From contig SXWC01000037.1 of NCBI GenBank assembly GCA_005789975.1, positions 1-15,718 on the forward strand: 15,718 nucleotides of DNA. Direction: 5' to 3'. Below are positions 5,727 to 13,228 of the stretch, piece by piece. Within the stretch, counting starts at the first letter, position 1. Each line of letters opens with the position of its first letter. Below the pieces are notes generated by a model that searched no databases, was not told where the DNA came from, and saw only the letters and a program-made list of their open reading frames with translations. This stretch comes from Planctomycetaceae bacterium (GTDB lineage Bacteria; Planctomycetota; Planctomycetia; Pirellulales; UBA1268). Position numbers and translations under genes: made by a program.

Positions 5727-6839
5727 CTACCCCTGCCGAAGCACGGCGTGGACGGCCTCGCCCGGCACGCCCTCCACGAGTTCGACGTGCCCGACCCGGC
5801 TGGGGAGCACGAACCGCAGCTTCCCGCCCAGCGTCTTCTTGTCCCGTCCCATGATCGCGATCAAAGCCGCGGCTTCGTCGGGCCCGGCGGGGCGTGCCAC
5901 GGGAAGTTGAAGCCGGGTCAGCAACGCATCCTGGCGGGCCACCACGTCGTTTGTCAGCATTCCCAACCGTTCCGCCAGGCGGGCTGCCCGTGCCATGCCG
6001 ATGGCGACCGCTTCACCGTGCAAAAGCGTGCCGTAGCCGGCAGCCGTTTCGTAGGCATGCCCAAACGTATGACCGTAGTTGAGCACGGCTCGCAGGCCGG
6101 AGATCTCCCTCTCGTCCCGGCCGACGACGTCGGCTTTGATGGCGGCCGACCGTTCGACCGCATGGAGCAGGGGGGCCGACTCCCGGGCCAAAACCGCCCC
6201 GGCATGCTCCTCGAGCCACCCGAAGAATCCGGCGTCGAGGATCATGCCGTATTTCACCACTTCGGCCAGACCGCTCACGAACTCCCTTGTCGGAAGCGTC
6301 GCGAGCGTTTCGGTATCGGCCACCACGCCGCGGGGCTGCCAAAACACCCCCACCAGATTTTTGCCCGACTCGAGATTGATCCCTGTTTTTCCGCCGATAG
6401 CGCTGTCAACCTGGGCCACGACCGTCGTCGGCACCTGCCAGACGGGGAGGCCGCGGGCAAACGTGGCGGCCACGAATCCGGCCAGGTCTCCGACAACGCC
6501 CCCGCCCACGGCAACAACGTGGGTGCCACGATCGACGCCCAGCTCCGCAAACTCCCTCCAGAGGCGGCCGGCGGCGTCGATCGATTTCGACGATTCGCCG
6601 GACGGCACCTCGATCGCAGCGGCATCAACCCCGGCGGTGGCGAGCGCCCCGAGGACGCGGGCCGCGTGGGTCGCAGCCACCGCAGCATCGCACACGACGA
6701 CGGCCCGCCGGCCGCCGGCATCGCGCACCAACCCGCCGATCGACAGCAGATTCCCTCCTCCGCAGACGATGTCGTAGGAGCGGTCCAGGGGAGCGGAAGC
6801 CGCGGCGATACCGGGCAAGTGAACGCGGATCGTGGCCAC
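5727..6839 (-). CDS. aroB: 3-dehydroquinate synthase
   Basis: AroB converts DAHP to 3-dehydroquinate, the second step of the shikimate pathway to aromatic amino acids, in the cytoplasm, with NAD and a divalent metal. The 370-aa length is normal. Visible motifs in order: PSGESSKS (79-86), NAD-binding GGGVVGDLAGF (112-122), VPTTVVAQVDSAIGGKTGIN (136-155), metal-ligand GLAEVVKYG with Glu193, NYGHTFGHA (254-262) and LHGEAVAIGM (273-282) with the metal-binding His residues, and late basic GRDKK. The start is GTG at 6839, two bases after the stop of the 75-aa gene, so translation is probably coupled. Everything expected of the family is present, and no oddities were seen. Confidence 0.97.
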   Translation of the reverse strand: MATIRVHLPGIAAASAPLDRSYDIVCGGGNLLSIGGLVRDAGGRRAVVVCDAAVAATHAARVLGALATAGVDAAAIEVPSGESSKSIDAAGRLWREFAELGVDRGTHVVAVGGGVVGDLAGFVAATFARGLPVWQVPTTVVAQVDSAIGGKTGINLESGKNLVGVFWQPRGVVADTETLATLPTREFVSGLAEVVKYGMILDAGFFGWLEEHAGAVLARESAPLLHAVERSAAIKADVVGRDEREISGLRAVLNYGHTFGHAYETAAGYGTLLHGEAVAIGMARAARLAERLGMLTNDVVARQDALLTRLQLPVARPAGPDEAAALIAIMGRDKKTLGGKLRFVLPSRVGHVELVEGVPGEAVHAVLRQG

Positions 6840-6841
6840 TG

Positions 6842-7069
6842 TCAGGCGACGCTCACGCGGTCGATGTCCTCGGCCGTCACGGTGATGACCCGGGCGAAAC
6901 CGGTGTGTTGCCGCAGGTAATCGAGATCGGCCGCCTCGCGGGGGCTGGCGTGCAGCAGGGCCTCGATGCGTGCCTTGTCGGCCGGCGACCAGTCTTCGTA
7001 GGCGTCAGGCCAGTTCGTGTGGTTCTCCACGACGAGTGCTTCTCGATAGGGGTCGAAGGCGTTGGCCAT
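6842..7069 (-). CDS. Conserved-looking small protein of unknown function (75 aa)
   Basis: The sequence MANAFDPYREALVVENHTNW leads into an acidic, helix-prone region (AYEDWSPADKARIEALLHAS, PREAADLDYLRQH) and ends TAEDIDRVSVA. There is no signal peptide or membrane helix, so it is probably cytoplasmic. GGAG lies eight bases before the ATG. Its stop is two bases before the GTG of aroB, indicating a two-gene unit and translational coupling. The composition is that of a real folded protein rich in Asp, Glu and Trp. I do not recognise the family; a helical bundle or an adaptor are possible, and there is no direct evidence of a link with the shikimate pathway. Confidence 0.75.
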   Translation of the reverse strand: MANAFDPYREALVVENHTNWPDAYEDWSPADKARIEALLHASPREAADLDYLRQHTGFARVITVTAEDIDRVSVA

Positions 7070-7185
7070 GGGGCGTCTCCGGTCGCGAAAGAATGCCTGG
7101 AATCCGGGGGGGCTCTCTCGGCAGACATCGTCGCCTCCGAGTATACAGTCGGTTTCGCCGCCGCGACGCCGGAGCAAGCACCGCG

Positions 7186-7725
7186 ATGACCGCCGCCCCA
7201 CGCCCGTCCGCAGTCGCCAACAAGGGGGGGGCCGGAACCGCCCTCGTGGTCGGGCTGCTGGCCCTCGCCGTGGCGCTGGCGTTGTTTGCCGTCTGGTTTC
7301 AGTGGAATCAGACGCGACGGTGCCTGGGCTTCTACGGGCCCGAGGCTGCCCGCAGCATCCAGGGGGCGACGCGGGTTGAACTCTGGCGGCTGGCGGTTGA
7401 CCCGGCGACCGGCCGCCTCGTCGCCGCCGATCGGCGGGATGTGTCGCAGGCGCCGGGGCTGGTGCACCTGCGACGCGGTCTGGTGGAGGACGCGAACTTC
7501 GCCTGGCCGGCACCGGACGGCAATCGTCGGCCCTCCGGCGACTGGGATCACGCGCTGGCCTTTTCAAGACCAGAGGACCGCCAGCGGCCGCCCACGGTGG
7601 TGGCCATCGATCTCGACGGCGACGGCTGGCTGACCGTGGTGGGCCGCCCCGGCCGGGTATCCCTGGGACGTCTCGGCAAGGGGCTGCGGACATGGATCGA
7701 GGCCACGACACGCGATCTGCCCTGA
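7186..7725 (+). CDS. Membrane-anchored protein of unknown function (179 aa)
   Basis: After a short polar start, a strong helix (about residues 18-42, ALVVGLLALAVALALFAVWF) anchors the protein. It lacks a clean cleavage site, so an N-terminal anchor with an outside domain is likely. The remaining 135 residues include RVELWRL, GLVHLRRGLVEDANFAW and TVVAIDLDGDGWLTVVGRPG, patterns I associate with an uncharacterised planctomycete family (recollection, not a search). The ATG at 7186 is chosen because the helix follows and GGAG is about 12 bases upstream; longer frames upstream lack a plausible N-terminus. The gene is divergent from the 75-aa/aroB pair, with a 116-bp shared region that should hold promoters for both. 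It has a hairpin just after its stop (CCGGC/GCCGG, 7727-7741). Confidence 0.72.
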   Translation: MTAAPRPSAVANKGGAGTALVVGLLALAVALALFAVWFQWNQTRRCLGFYGPEAARSIQGATRVELWRLAVDPATGRLVAADRRDVSQAPGLVHLRRGLVEDANFAWPAPDGNRRPSGDWDHALAFSRPEDRQRPPTVVAIDLDGDGWLTVVGRPGRVSLGRLGKGLRTWIEATTRDLP

Positions 7726-7781
7726 ACCGGCGTGAAGCCGGAGCGAACGGGGCTGAAATCGGGGCAGAAATCGGTCTTTGA

Positions 7782-7826
7782 GGGGGTGGCCGCCACCCCC
7801 TATCCTCCCACCCCGCACGCTGCGGG
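7782..7826 (+). promoter_or_regulatory. Two hairpins in the leader before parA
   Basis: A perfect inverted repeat with 9-bp arms (GGGGGTGGC 7782-7790 with GCCACCCCC 7792-7800) is followed by a second one with 6-bp arms and a 3-base loop (CCCGCA 7812-7817, TGCGGG 7821-7826). No T-run follows either, so they are not typical intrinsic terminators. They may stabilise a leader, form part of a Rho-type end for the upstream gene, or be an operator, for example for autoregulation by the ParA-type protein. Confidence 0.45.
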
Positions 7827-7853
7827 CAGTTCGCGGTCACGAGGAAAATACCC

Positions 7854-8705
7854 ATGCGGTCGATTGCCGTGGCCAACCAGAAGGGTGGGGTCGGCAAAAC
7901 CACCACTTCGGTGAATCTCGCCGTAGCCCTGTCGCGAGCCGGTCGGCACGTCTGCCTGATCGATCTCGATCCCCAGGCGCATGCAACCCTGCACGTGGGC
8001 GTGACACCGGGCGCCGATGGGCCGACCGCCTTCGATGTGCTCACGGCCGATCAGCCGCTCGCAGCCGCCTGTATTCCCGTGACCGACACCCTCTCGGTCG
8101 TGCCGGCGCACATCGACCTCTCGGCTGTGGAGCTGGCGCTCGCCGGAAAGCCGGGCCGCGAGTCGATCCTGCGCAGCCGCATGGCGGCCGATCGGCGATT
8201 TCAAGCCGACGCCGCCCCATCCAGCCCGACGTTCGACTACGTGATCATCGATTGCCCGCCTTCGCTCGGACTCCTGTCGCTCAACGCGATGTCGGCGGTG
8301 GGGGAGGTGCTCCTGCCGCTGCAGCCGCATTTCCTCGCCCTTCACGGCCTGAGCAAACTCCTGGAAACCATCGAACTGGTGTCGGAACGGGTGAATCCGA
8401 GGCTCAGGCTGCTCGGGGTTGTCCTCTGCATGCACGAGGCGGCGACCCGCTTGGCCACCGAGGTCGGGCGAGACGTCGAGGGTTTCTTCGCCGCAGGGGG
8501 CGATGCTCATCCGGCCTGGGGCTCCGGCAAGCTCTTCGGAACGAGGATTCGCCGCAACATCCGCCTCGCCGAGGCACCGAGTTTTGGGCAGTCGATCTTC
8601 GATTACGCCCCCGAGTCCAACGGGGCGGAAGACTACGCCGCACTGGCGGCGGAGGTCGATCAGGCCGCGGCGATCGTGCGGGAAGTCGGACGGCGGGTGG
8701 CCTGA
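7854..8705 (+). CDS. ParA/Soj-family ATPase
   Basis: This is a MinD/ParA-superfamily ATPase of 283 aa. It has the deviant Walker A KGGVGKTT with the signature Lys10 (10-17), DLDPQAHAT (37-45), Walker B YVIIDCPPSLG with Asp133, and the Soj-like end IRRNIRLAEAPSFGQSI with GAEDYAALAAEV. Such proteins bind DNA non-specifically as ATP dimers and position chromosome origins or other cargo together with ParB or a cargo adaptor. The ATG at 7854 has GAGGAAAA about nine bases upstream. No ParB is seen on either side, so this is either a ParA whose partner lies elsewhere or one for another cargo. An insert around 211-226 (GGDAHPAWGSG) is not typical of the shortest Soj proteins. The fold is certain; the cellular role is inferred. 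Confidence 0.93.
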   Translation: MRSIAVANQKGGVGKTTTSVNLAVALSRAGRHVCLIDLDPQAHATLHVGVTPGADGPTAFDVLTADQPLAAACIPVTDTLSVVPAHIDLSAVELALAGKPGRESILRSRMAADRRFQADAAPSSPTFDYVIIDCPPSLGLLSLNAMSAVGEVLLPLQPHFLALHGLSKLLETIELVSERVNPRLRLLGVVLCMHEAATRLATEVGRDVEGFFAAGGDAHPAWGSGKLFGTRIRRNIRLAEAPSFGQSIFDYAPESNGAEDYAALAAEVDQAAAIVREVGRRVA

Positions 8706-8920
8706 AGTCCGAGCGCGGCGGCGTCACCTTGATCGACCGGCTCGGGGCCGTAGAGTTCCGGCATCCACCAATACCGCGACTCGCAGGGATCCATTCCGGC
8801 CAGGATTCCGGTACGGTCGAAGTCTTCCGCCGAGACGAACGGGGACGCTTCCGCACGGTTGAACGGCCGCTGGGCCGATTTCACGGGCAGCGGCGGCTGG
8901 CATGGGTTCTTGAGGATCAT
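8660..8920 (-). CDS. Possible small protein, 86 aa, antisense to the parA end
   Basis: The frame from the ATG at 8920 reads MILKNPCQPPLPVKSAQRPF and later DFDRTGILAGMDPCESRYWW followed by MPELYGPEPVDQGD. The composition (several Trp, Tyr, Asp and Pro with few repeats) and the mostly G/C third positions look like a genuine protein, rather than an antisense shadow, for the part lying beyond parA. The last 46 bp overlap the 3' end of parA in antisense, so the final Ala/Arg/Thr-rich stretch may be read-through. No good ribosome binding site is seen. It fills part of an otherwise empty 456-bp gap. No family is recognised. Confidence 0.4.
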   Translation of the reverse strand: MILKNPCQPPLPVKSAQRPFNRAEASPFVSAEDFDRTGILAGMDPCESRYWWMPELYGPEPVDQGDAAALGLQATRRPTSRTIAAA

Positions 8921-9161
8921 GGCTGACTCGAACTGCCGTGGCCCGGGGCATTGCCTGGAGTGTCTGTCGGAAGGCTCGGCCGGTGGAGGCCAGTTTTCCG
9001 GATCCTGACCCGACTCTTCTGATAGTGTGATCTGGGGTGTCTGGGTAATCAAGGAAACTCCGGCCGGTGGAGGCCCGGATGGGCTTTCGCCCCCAAAAAG
9101 CCGATGGATGACTATGATCGCGGTTCTGAGCATCGCGGCCTGGCGGGGATGACGGGACTGT
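8921..9161. other. Non-coding region before the 602-aa gene
   Basis: No gene is evident. It contains a 15-bp direct repeat CGGCCGGTGGAGGCC (8977-8991 and 9061-9075, 84 bp apart) and a hairpin (GGCTTT 9082-9087 with AAAGCC 9097-9102). Promoters for the 602-aa gene and for the possible minus-strand gene must lie here if both are real, but no clear -35/-10 or -24/-12 pair could be singled out. Confidence 0.5.
8977..9075. repeat. Pair of 15-bp direct repeats
   Basis: CGGCCGGTGGAGGCC occurs at 8977-8991 and 9061-9075 in the same orientation, upstream of the 602-aa gene. Each copy has GGCC at both ends. They could be regulator half-sites or a small duplicated element. Confidence 0.65.
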
Positions 9162-10970
9162 ATGGCGAACCCTCTCGAGATCATCCAAAGTGGCCGAAAA
9201 CCGCGTATTTTCGCGGTCCACACCGCCTTCGTAGCCCTGCTCGGCCTCGGGCTGCTGGGGCCTGAGGTTGGTGTTTCGGCGGCCGATCCGGCGGGATTCC
9301 GCCGCCTGGCGCCGGGGGTGCTCACGGTCATCCCGCCCGACCAGGCCGCCGACGACCCGCTGCTCCGCGCCGATCTTTTGGAGGTCACCAAGGGCCAGGC
9401 CGACCTCCAGTGGAAGCCCAAAATGGCGGCGCCGAACACGACGTTCGTGGAGCGGTCAAGGAGCCGCGAATATCCCCGCGACATCTGGTGCCTCGAGTTC
9501 GCATTCAAGCCACCCCGGATGCTCGACATCGACGTCCCGGCAACCGATCTCCGCATGCAGCGCAAGCGGATCTGGTATCTGATCTACCGCGTCAAGAACG
9601 TCGGCGGTCGCCGCTTGGTGATGGGAAATGGCGACGAGGGGGCTGCCGATCCAGCGACGAGGGAAACGGAACACTTCGAAAAACCCGTCCGGTTTCTCCC
9701 TCATTTCGTGCTCGAGAGCCTCGAGTCGGTTGAGGAGGGGGAGGGCAGCTCGTTTTATCGCGGGTATCTCGACCGGCTCGTGCCCTCCGCGATGGACGCG
9801 ATCCGCGCCCGCGAGGATTCGAAGCGAAGGCTGCTCGACAGCGCCGAAATGTCGGCCTCCGACATGGCCGCGGGCGAGGAGCGGTGGGGCGTGGCCATCT
9901 GGGAAGACATCGATCCCCGCATCGACTTTTTTTCGATCTACGTCAGCGGCCTGACCAATGCGATCCGTTGGCGGCAGAAGCCGGGTTCGGTGATCAAGTC
10001 GAACGATCCCCCTGGAAGCAAAATCGAGGAGACGCTGGAAAGCCTGCGGCTCGATTTCTGGCGGCCCGGCGACGCCCGCGACGGAGGCGATCGCGAAATG
10101 AGCGTCGGATTTGCGGGAATGTTCGAGCGGATGACGCTCGGCGGCCGGCTGATTGCCGCGATCGGCTGGCCGGGCCACGCGAAATCACAGCCCATCGCCG
10201 GGCTCGCTGACCTCGGGCTCGGATGGTCAGACCTCCTGGAGCCCGATGTCGGCGGGGGCGCGGCGAGCCTCCGGCCGCTCGAAGTGGTGCTGCGGGCTGC
10301 GGCGGGTGTGAAGAGCCCCACTGATCCGATTGCCGCGCTGAGGCAGTTGTTCGGCGATCTGGGCGTGGCGGCGATCGAGGAGCTTGCCGCCGCTGCGGCC
10401 GGACCGGTGGACGCCGCCCAGGATCAGAAGCGGCGGGCGGCCCTTATGACCGTGGGCCTCACGCCCGAGGCGGTGGGCCAAAAGCCGCTCCTGTCGCTCG
10501 CCACGATCGTGCGGATGCTCGAGGAGAAGCCCGACTTCGACGCGCGGCGGGCCGTCGCGACCGACGTATTCGGGGGGGCCTCGCGGCGGATCGAGTGGCT
10601 CGGTGATGCCGTGGCCAAGGCCCGCGCGTTGGCCACCCTGCAGACGATCGATGCCGATTTGCCGGCCGTCGGCGGCACCGACGCCCTGGCGGCGATCGAG
10701 GCCCTGCGGCCGGCCTTCGAGGGTCTCGATGCCGCCAATGTGCAACGGGTCGCGGAGAGCCTGAGCGTGAAGACGGAAGAAAGCGCCGCCCGGCGGGCAA
10801 AGCTCCTGGCGCTCGCTGGCGACGCCCGCACCAAGGCGGTCATCGATGTGATTCTCGGCGGGCTCTTCGGGGCCCGCGGCCCTGAGCTCTACGCGGCAGC
10901 CGTTGCCGTGCACGAGGGCATTGACCACGCCTGGGTTTTCCGATACGAAAACGAGGCCGGGGATCTGTGA
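9162..10970 (+). CDS. Secreted or anchored protein of unknown function, planctomycete type (602 aa)
   Basis: A hydrophobic N-terminal segment (about 17-38, AVHTAFVALLGLGLLGPEVG) ending VSAADP indicates a signal peptide or anchor. The first half has a conserved-looking core (YPRDIWCLEFAFKPPRMLDI, then QRKRIWYLIYRVKNVGG, FLPHFVLESLES and WEDIDPRIDFFSIYVSGLTN) which I recall from uncharacterised planctomycete envelope proteins of this design. The second half, from about residue 360, is Ala/Leu-rich and helical (HEAT-like or coiled-coil character, not proven), with no catalytic motif seen. ATG at 9162 has only a weak GGGA before it, but the signal segment fits this start. The gene stands alone between parA and rpmA, 144 bp before the latter. 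Function is unknown; a structural envelope role is a guess. Confidence 0.8.
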   Translation: MANPLEIIQSGRKPRIFAVHTAFVALLGLGLLGPEVGVSAADPAGFRRLAPGVLTVIPPDQAADDPLLRADLLEVTKGQADLQWKPKMAAPNTTFVERSRSREYPRDIWCLEFAFKPPRMLDIDVPATDLRMQRKRIWYLIYRVKNVGGRRLVMGNGDEGAADPATRETEHFEKPVRFLPHFVLESLESVEEGEGSSFYRGYLDRLVPSAMDAIRAREDSKRRLLDSAEMSASDMAAGEERWGVAIWEDIDPRIDFFSIYVSGLTNAIRWRQKPGSVIKSNDPPGSKIEETLESLRLDFWRPGDARDGGDREMSVGFAGMFERMTLGGRLIAAIGWPGHAKSQPIAGLADLGLGWSDLLEPDVGGGAASLRPLEVVLRAAAGVKSPTDPIAALRQLFGDLGVAAIEELAAAAAGPVDAAQDQKRRAALMTVGLTPEAVGQKPLLSLATIVRMLEEKPDFDARRAVATDVFGGASRRIEWLGDAVAKARALATLQTIDADLPAVGGTDALAAIEALRPAFEGLDAANVQRVAESLSVKTEESAARRAKLLALAGDARTKAVIDVILGGLFGARGPELYAAAVAVHEGIDHAWVFRYENEAGDL

Positions 10971-11084
10971 AAATCCCGGCGGCCCTGGTTGCAGCCCTGG
11001 TTGTGGCCGAGGATGACGACACCCCTACGGTGGGGTTGGGCATCCGGGTCGCGGCGAAGGTAGGCTCTTGAAGGTTCGGTGTTG

Positions 11085-11100
11085 GGCCGATCATCCGGCC
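11085..11100 (+). promoter_or_regulatory. Hairpin immediately before the rpmA ribosome binding site
   Basis: GGCCG (11085-11089) and CGGCC (11096-11100) pair around a six-base loop and abut the Shine-Dalgarno GGGAG (11101-11105) of rpmA. It could modulate access of ribosomes to rpmA; it is short and may be chance in GC-rich DNA. Confidence 0.3.
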
Positions 11101-11114
11101 GGGAGACGTAGGCA

Positions 11115-11369
11115 ATGGCACATAAAAAAGGTCAGGGTTCCAGCCGCAACGGTCGGGATTCGAACGCCCAGCGGCGGGGCGTGAAGAAGTTCGGCGGCCA
11201 GCAGGTTCGCGCCGGCAACATCCTGGTCCGTCAGGTCGGCACGAAGTTTCATCCGGGCTCGAATGTCGGGATGGGGACCGACTACACGCTCTTCGCCCTC
11301 TCCGACGGCGTGGTGATGTTCGATCGCGAAGGCCGACGCGTGAACATCGTGGCCGCAGCATCGGCCTGA
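11115..11369 (+). CDS. rpmA: 50S ribosomal protein L27
   Basis: L27 is an 84-aa protein of the large subunit whose N-terminus reaches the peptidyl transferase centre. The sequence [20 protein letters not shown], with [39 protein letters not shown] and the end GRRVNIV, is diagnostic. The Firmicute-type cleaved N-terminal extension is absent. GGGAG lies about nine bases before the ATG. The gene begins the housekeeping cluster, 45 bp or so ahead of obgE, the common rpmA-obgE order. The usual preceding gene rplU (L21) is not here; the gene before it is the 602-aa secreted protein. Confidence 0.98.
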   Translation: MAHKKGQGSSRNGRDSNAQRRGVKKFGGQQVRAGNILVRQVGTKFHPGSNVGMGTDYTLFALSDGVVMFDREGRRVNIVAAASA

Positions 11370-11417
11370 CCTCTGTGTGCGGTGGCGTTCGTCCGGTGAC
11401 TTTCTGAAGGTGCCGGC

Positions 11418-12419
11418 GTGTTCGTGGATCGCGTGCAGATCGAGGTGGCGGCCGGAAATGGCGGCCACGGCATGTGCAGTTTTCGGCGCGAGAAATACGT
11501 GCCGCTGGGCGGTCCCGATGGCGGTGACGGCGGCGATGGCGGGAGCGTGATTCTCCGTGCCGAGCCGGGCGTCGATTCGCTCGCGGCCCTGGCCCATCGC
11601 AAGCAGTGGCGGGCGCAGCACGGCGACGCCGGCGGCTCCGCCAACTGCCATGGCCGCAACGCGGCCGACATGACGCTGCTCGTGCCGCCGGGCACGATCG
11701 TGATCGACGAGTCGAGCGGGCTGGCGCTCAAGGATCTCGCGGCTCCGGGCGACTGGATTGTCGCGGCAAAGGGCGGGGCCGGCGGCTGGGGCAACACCCA
11801 TTTCAAGTCATCGACCAACCGCGCACCCCGCGACTCGACGCCGGGGGAGAAGGGGGAGGTTCGCCGGCTGCTCCTCGAGCTCAAGGTCATCGCCGACGTG
11901 GGGCTCGTCGGCAAGCCGAACGCCGGCAAGAGCACGCTCCTCTCGCGGCTGTCGCGGGCCAGGCCCGAGATCGCCGATTACGCCTTCACGACCAAGGCCC
12001 CGATCCTGGGGATCGTGGCGATTTCGCGGGACCGGAGTTTCGTGCTCGCCGACCTCCCGGGCCTCATCGAGGGAGCCCATGCCGGCATCGGTCTGGGGCA
12101 CGAGTTTCTCCGGCACGTCGAACGGGCCGGAATCCTCGTGCATGTCGTCGAGCCTTCCCCCTTGGACGGGAGCGATCCGCTCACGAACTACCGGGCAATC
12201 CGCGATGAACTGGTGCGATACGACGCCTCGCTCGGCGCGCGGCCGGAGATCGTGGTGATGAGCAAGTGCGAACTGCCGGATGCCGACTCGATCCGCGGGG
12301 CTTTTGCCCGCGAGATCGGCCGCGACGTGATCGGTGTCAGTGCCGTGACGGGGCAGGGGCTCGACATGCTGCTGCGGGCGGTCGTCGTCGAGCTCGATCG
12401 GCGGAGGCTGCCGGCATGA
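11418..12419 (+). CDS. obgE: GTPase Obg, with altered G4 motif
   Basis: Obg is a 50S-associated GTPase for late ribosome assembly and stress control. The 333-aa protein has the Gly-rich Obg domain (GGPDGGDGGDGG 31-42, GGAGGWGNTHF 119-129), G1 GKPNAGKST (165-173), switch I FTTKAPILG, G3 DLPGLIEGA (212-220), and G5 SAV (308-310). Where the guanine-specificity NKxD motif belongs it reads SKCE (282-285). The C-terminal OCT domain of some Obg proteins is absent. The GTG start at 11418 is supported by AAGG seven bases upstream and by the conserved MFVDRVQIEV beginning. Its stop overlaps the coaX start (ATGA), so the two are translationally coupled. Confidence 0.96.
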   Translation: MFVDRVQIEVAAGNGGHGMCSFRREKYVPLGGPDGGDGGDGGSVILRAEPGVDSLAALAHRKQWRAQHGDAGGSANCHGRNAADMTLLVPPGTIVIDESSGLALKDLAAPGDWIVAAKGGAGGWGNTHFKSSTNRAPRDSTPGEKGEVRRLLLELKVIADVGLVGKPNAGKSTLLSRLSRARPEIADYAFTTKAPILGIVAISRDRSFVLADLPGLIEGAHAGIGLGHEFLRHVERAGILVHVVEPSPLDGSDPLTNYRAIRDELVRYDASLGARPEIVVMSKCELPDADSIRGAFAREIGRDVIGVSAVTGQGLDMLLRAVVVELDRRRLPA

Positions 12420-13228
12420 CGACGCACGGCGATACGATCGTCGTGGCCGACGTGGGGAACACGCGGATCAAAATGGCCGTGGTGGTCGATGAGCCCGGCC
12501 CGGCGACCTCGTGGCCGGCGGTGACGGGCCGCCAGGATCTCCTCAGCCGGGAGTTTCGGCCGTCGAACCTGCTGAACTGGCTGGAAAAGGTCGCGCCGGG
12601 ACCGACCCTGATCCTGGTGGCCAGCGTGCACGACGCCGCGGCCGCCCGGCTCGAGGCGGCGATCGCGGAGGTGTCGGTCACGCGGCATCGTCCGATCCGG
12701 CAGCGGCGGGTTGTCCGCGAGCATCTGCCGCTCGTGGTCGACGTCGATGAACCCAGCCGCGTGGGGATCGATCGTCTCGCGGCGGCGGCGGCCGCCGCCG
12801 CCCAGAGCCCCGGCCGAGCGGCCGTCGTCATCGACTGCGGCACCGCCACGACCGTCGATCTCGTTTCTGCCGATGCCCGGTTCCTCGGCGGGGCCATCCT
12901 GCCCGGCCCCGAACTCCTCTCGCGTGCCCTCGCCGAGGGCACGAGCCGGCTGCCTGCGGTGGCTGAACTCGACCGCGGCACCCCGCCGGTGATGCCCGGT
13001 CGCTCCACGCAGGCGGCGATTGCCGCCGGCATCGGCTTCGGCATGCGGGGAGCCGTGACACGGCTCGTGGCCGAGGCCGTGACGGCTCTCGGCGGCCAGC
13101 CCGAGGTGTTTTTGACGGGCGGCTCCCGCGGAATCGTCCGCGACGCCTTCCCTGACGCGGTCGAGAGCCCCGACCTCGTCCTCCACGGCATCGCCCTCGC
13201 CATCCGAACGGTACAATCCCACGCATGA
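12416..13228 (+). CDS. coaX: Type III pantothenate kinase
   Basis: CoaX phosphorylates pantothenate with ATP, the first step of coenzyme A synthesis, and needs a monovalent cation. The 270-aa length fits. The ASKHA-fold motifs are present: DVGNTRIK (12-19), the GxDR block GIDR (117-120) with catalytic Asp119, and DCGTATTVD (140-148), followed by GGAILPGPEL (158-167). The tail EVFLTGGSRG is the adenosine-type motif. The ATG at 12416 overlaps the obgE stop as ATGA; a longer in-frame extension upstream would lie inside obgE and is rejected. Its own stop overlaps rsfS in the same way. An Ala-rich run (122-129) in the middle reflects high GC, and the protein otherwise looks intact. Confidence 0.94.
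   Translation: MTTHGDTIVVADVGNTRIKMAVVVDEPGPATSWPAVTGRQDLLSREFRPSNLLNWLEKVAPGPTLILVASVHDAAAARLEAAIAEVSVTRHRPIRQRRVVREHLPLVVDVDEPSRVGIDRLAAAAAAAAQSPGRAAVVIDCGTATTVDLVSADARFLGGAILPGPELLSRALAEGTSRLPAVAELDRGTPPVMPGRSTQAAIAAGIGFGMRGAVTRLVAEAVTALGGQPEVFLTGGSRGIVRDAFPDAVESPDLVLHGIALAIRTVQSHA

Noticed and set aside
5649..6920. Plus-strand open frame (423 codons) opposite aroB
   Set aside because: Antisense to an intact aroB with all motifs; His/Arg/Gly-rich composition.
6842..8044. Minus-strand frame of 400 codons extending upstream of the 75-aa protein
   Set aside because: Only the last 75 codons look like protein and have a start with GGAG; the remainder is antisense to parA and the 179-aa gene and very Arg/Pro-rich.
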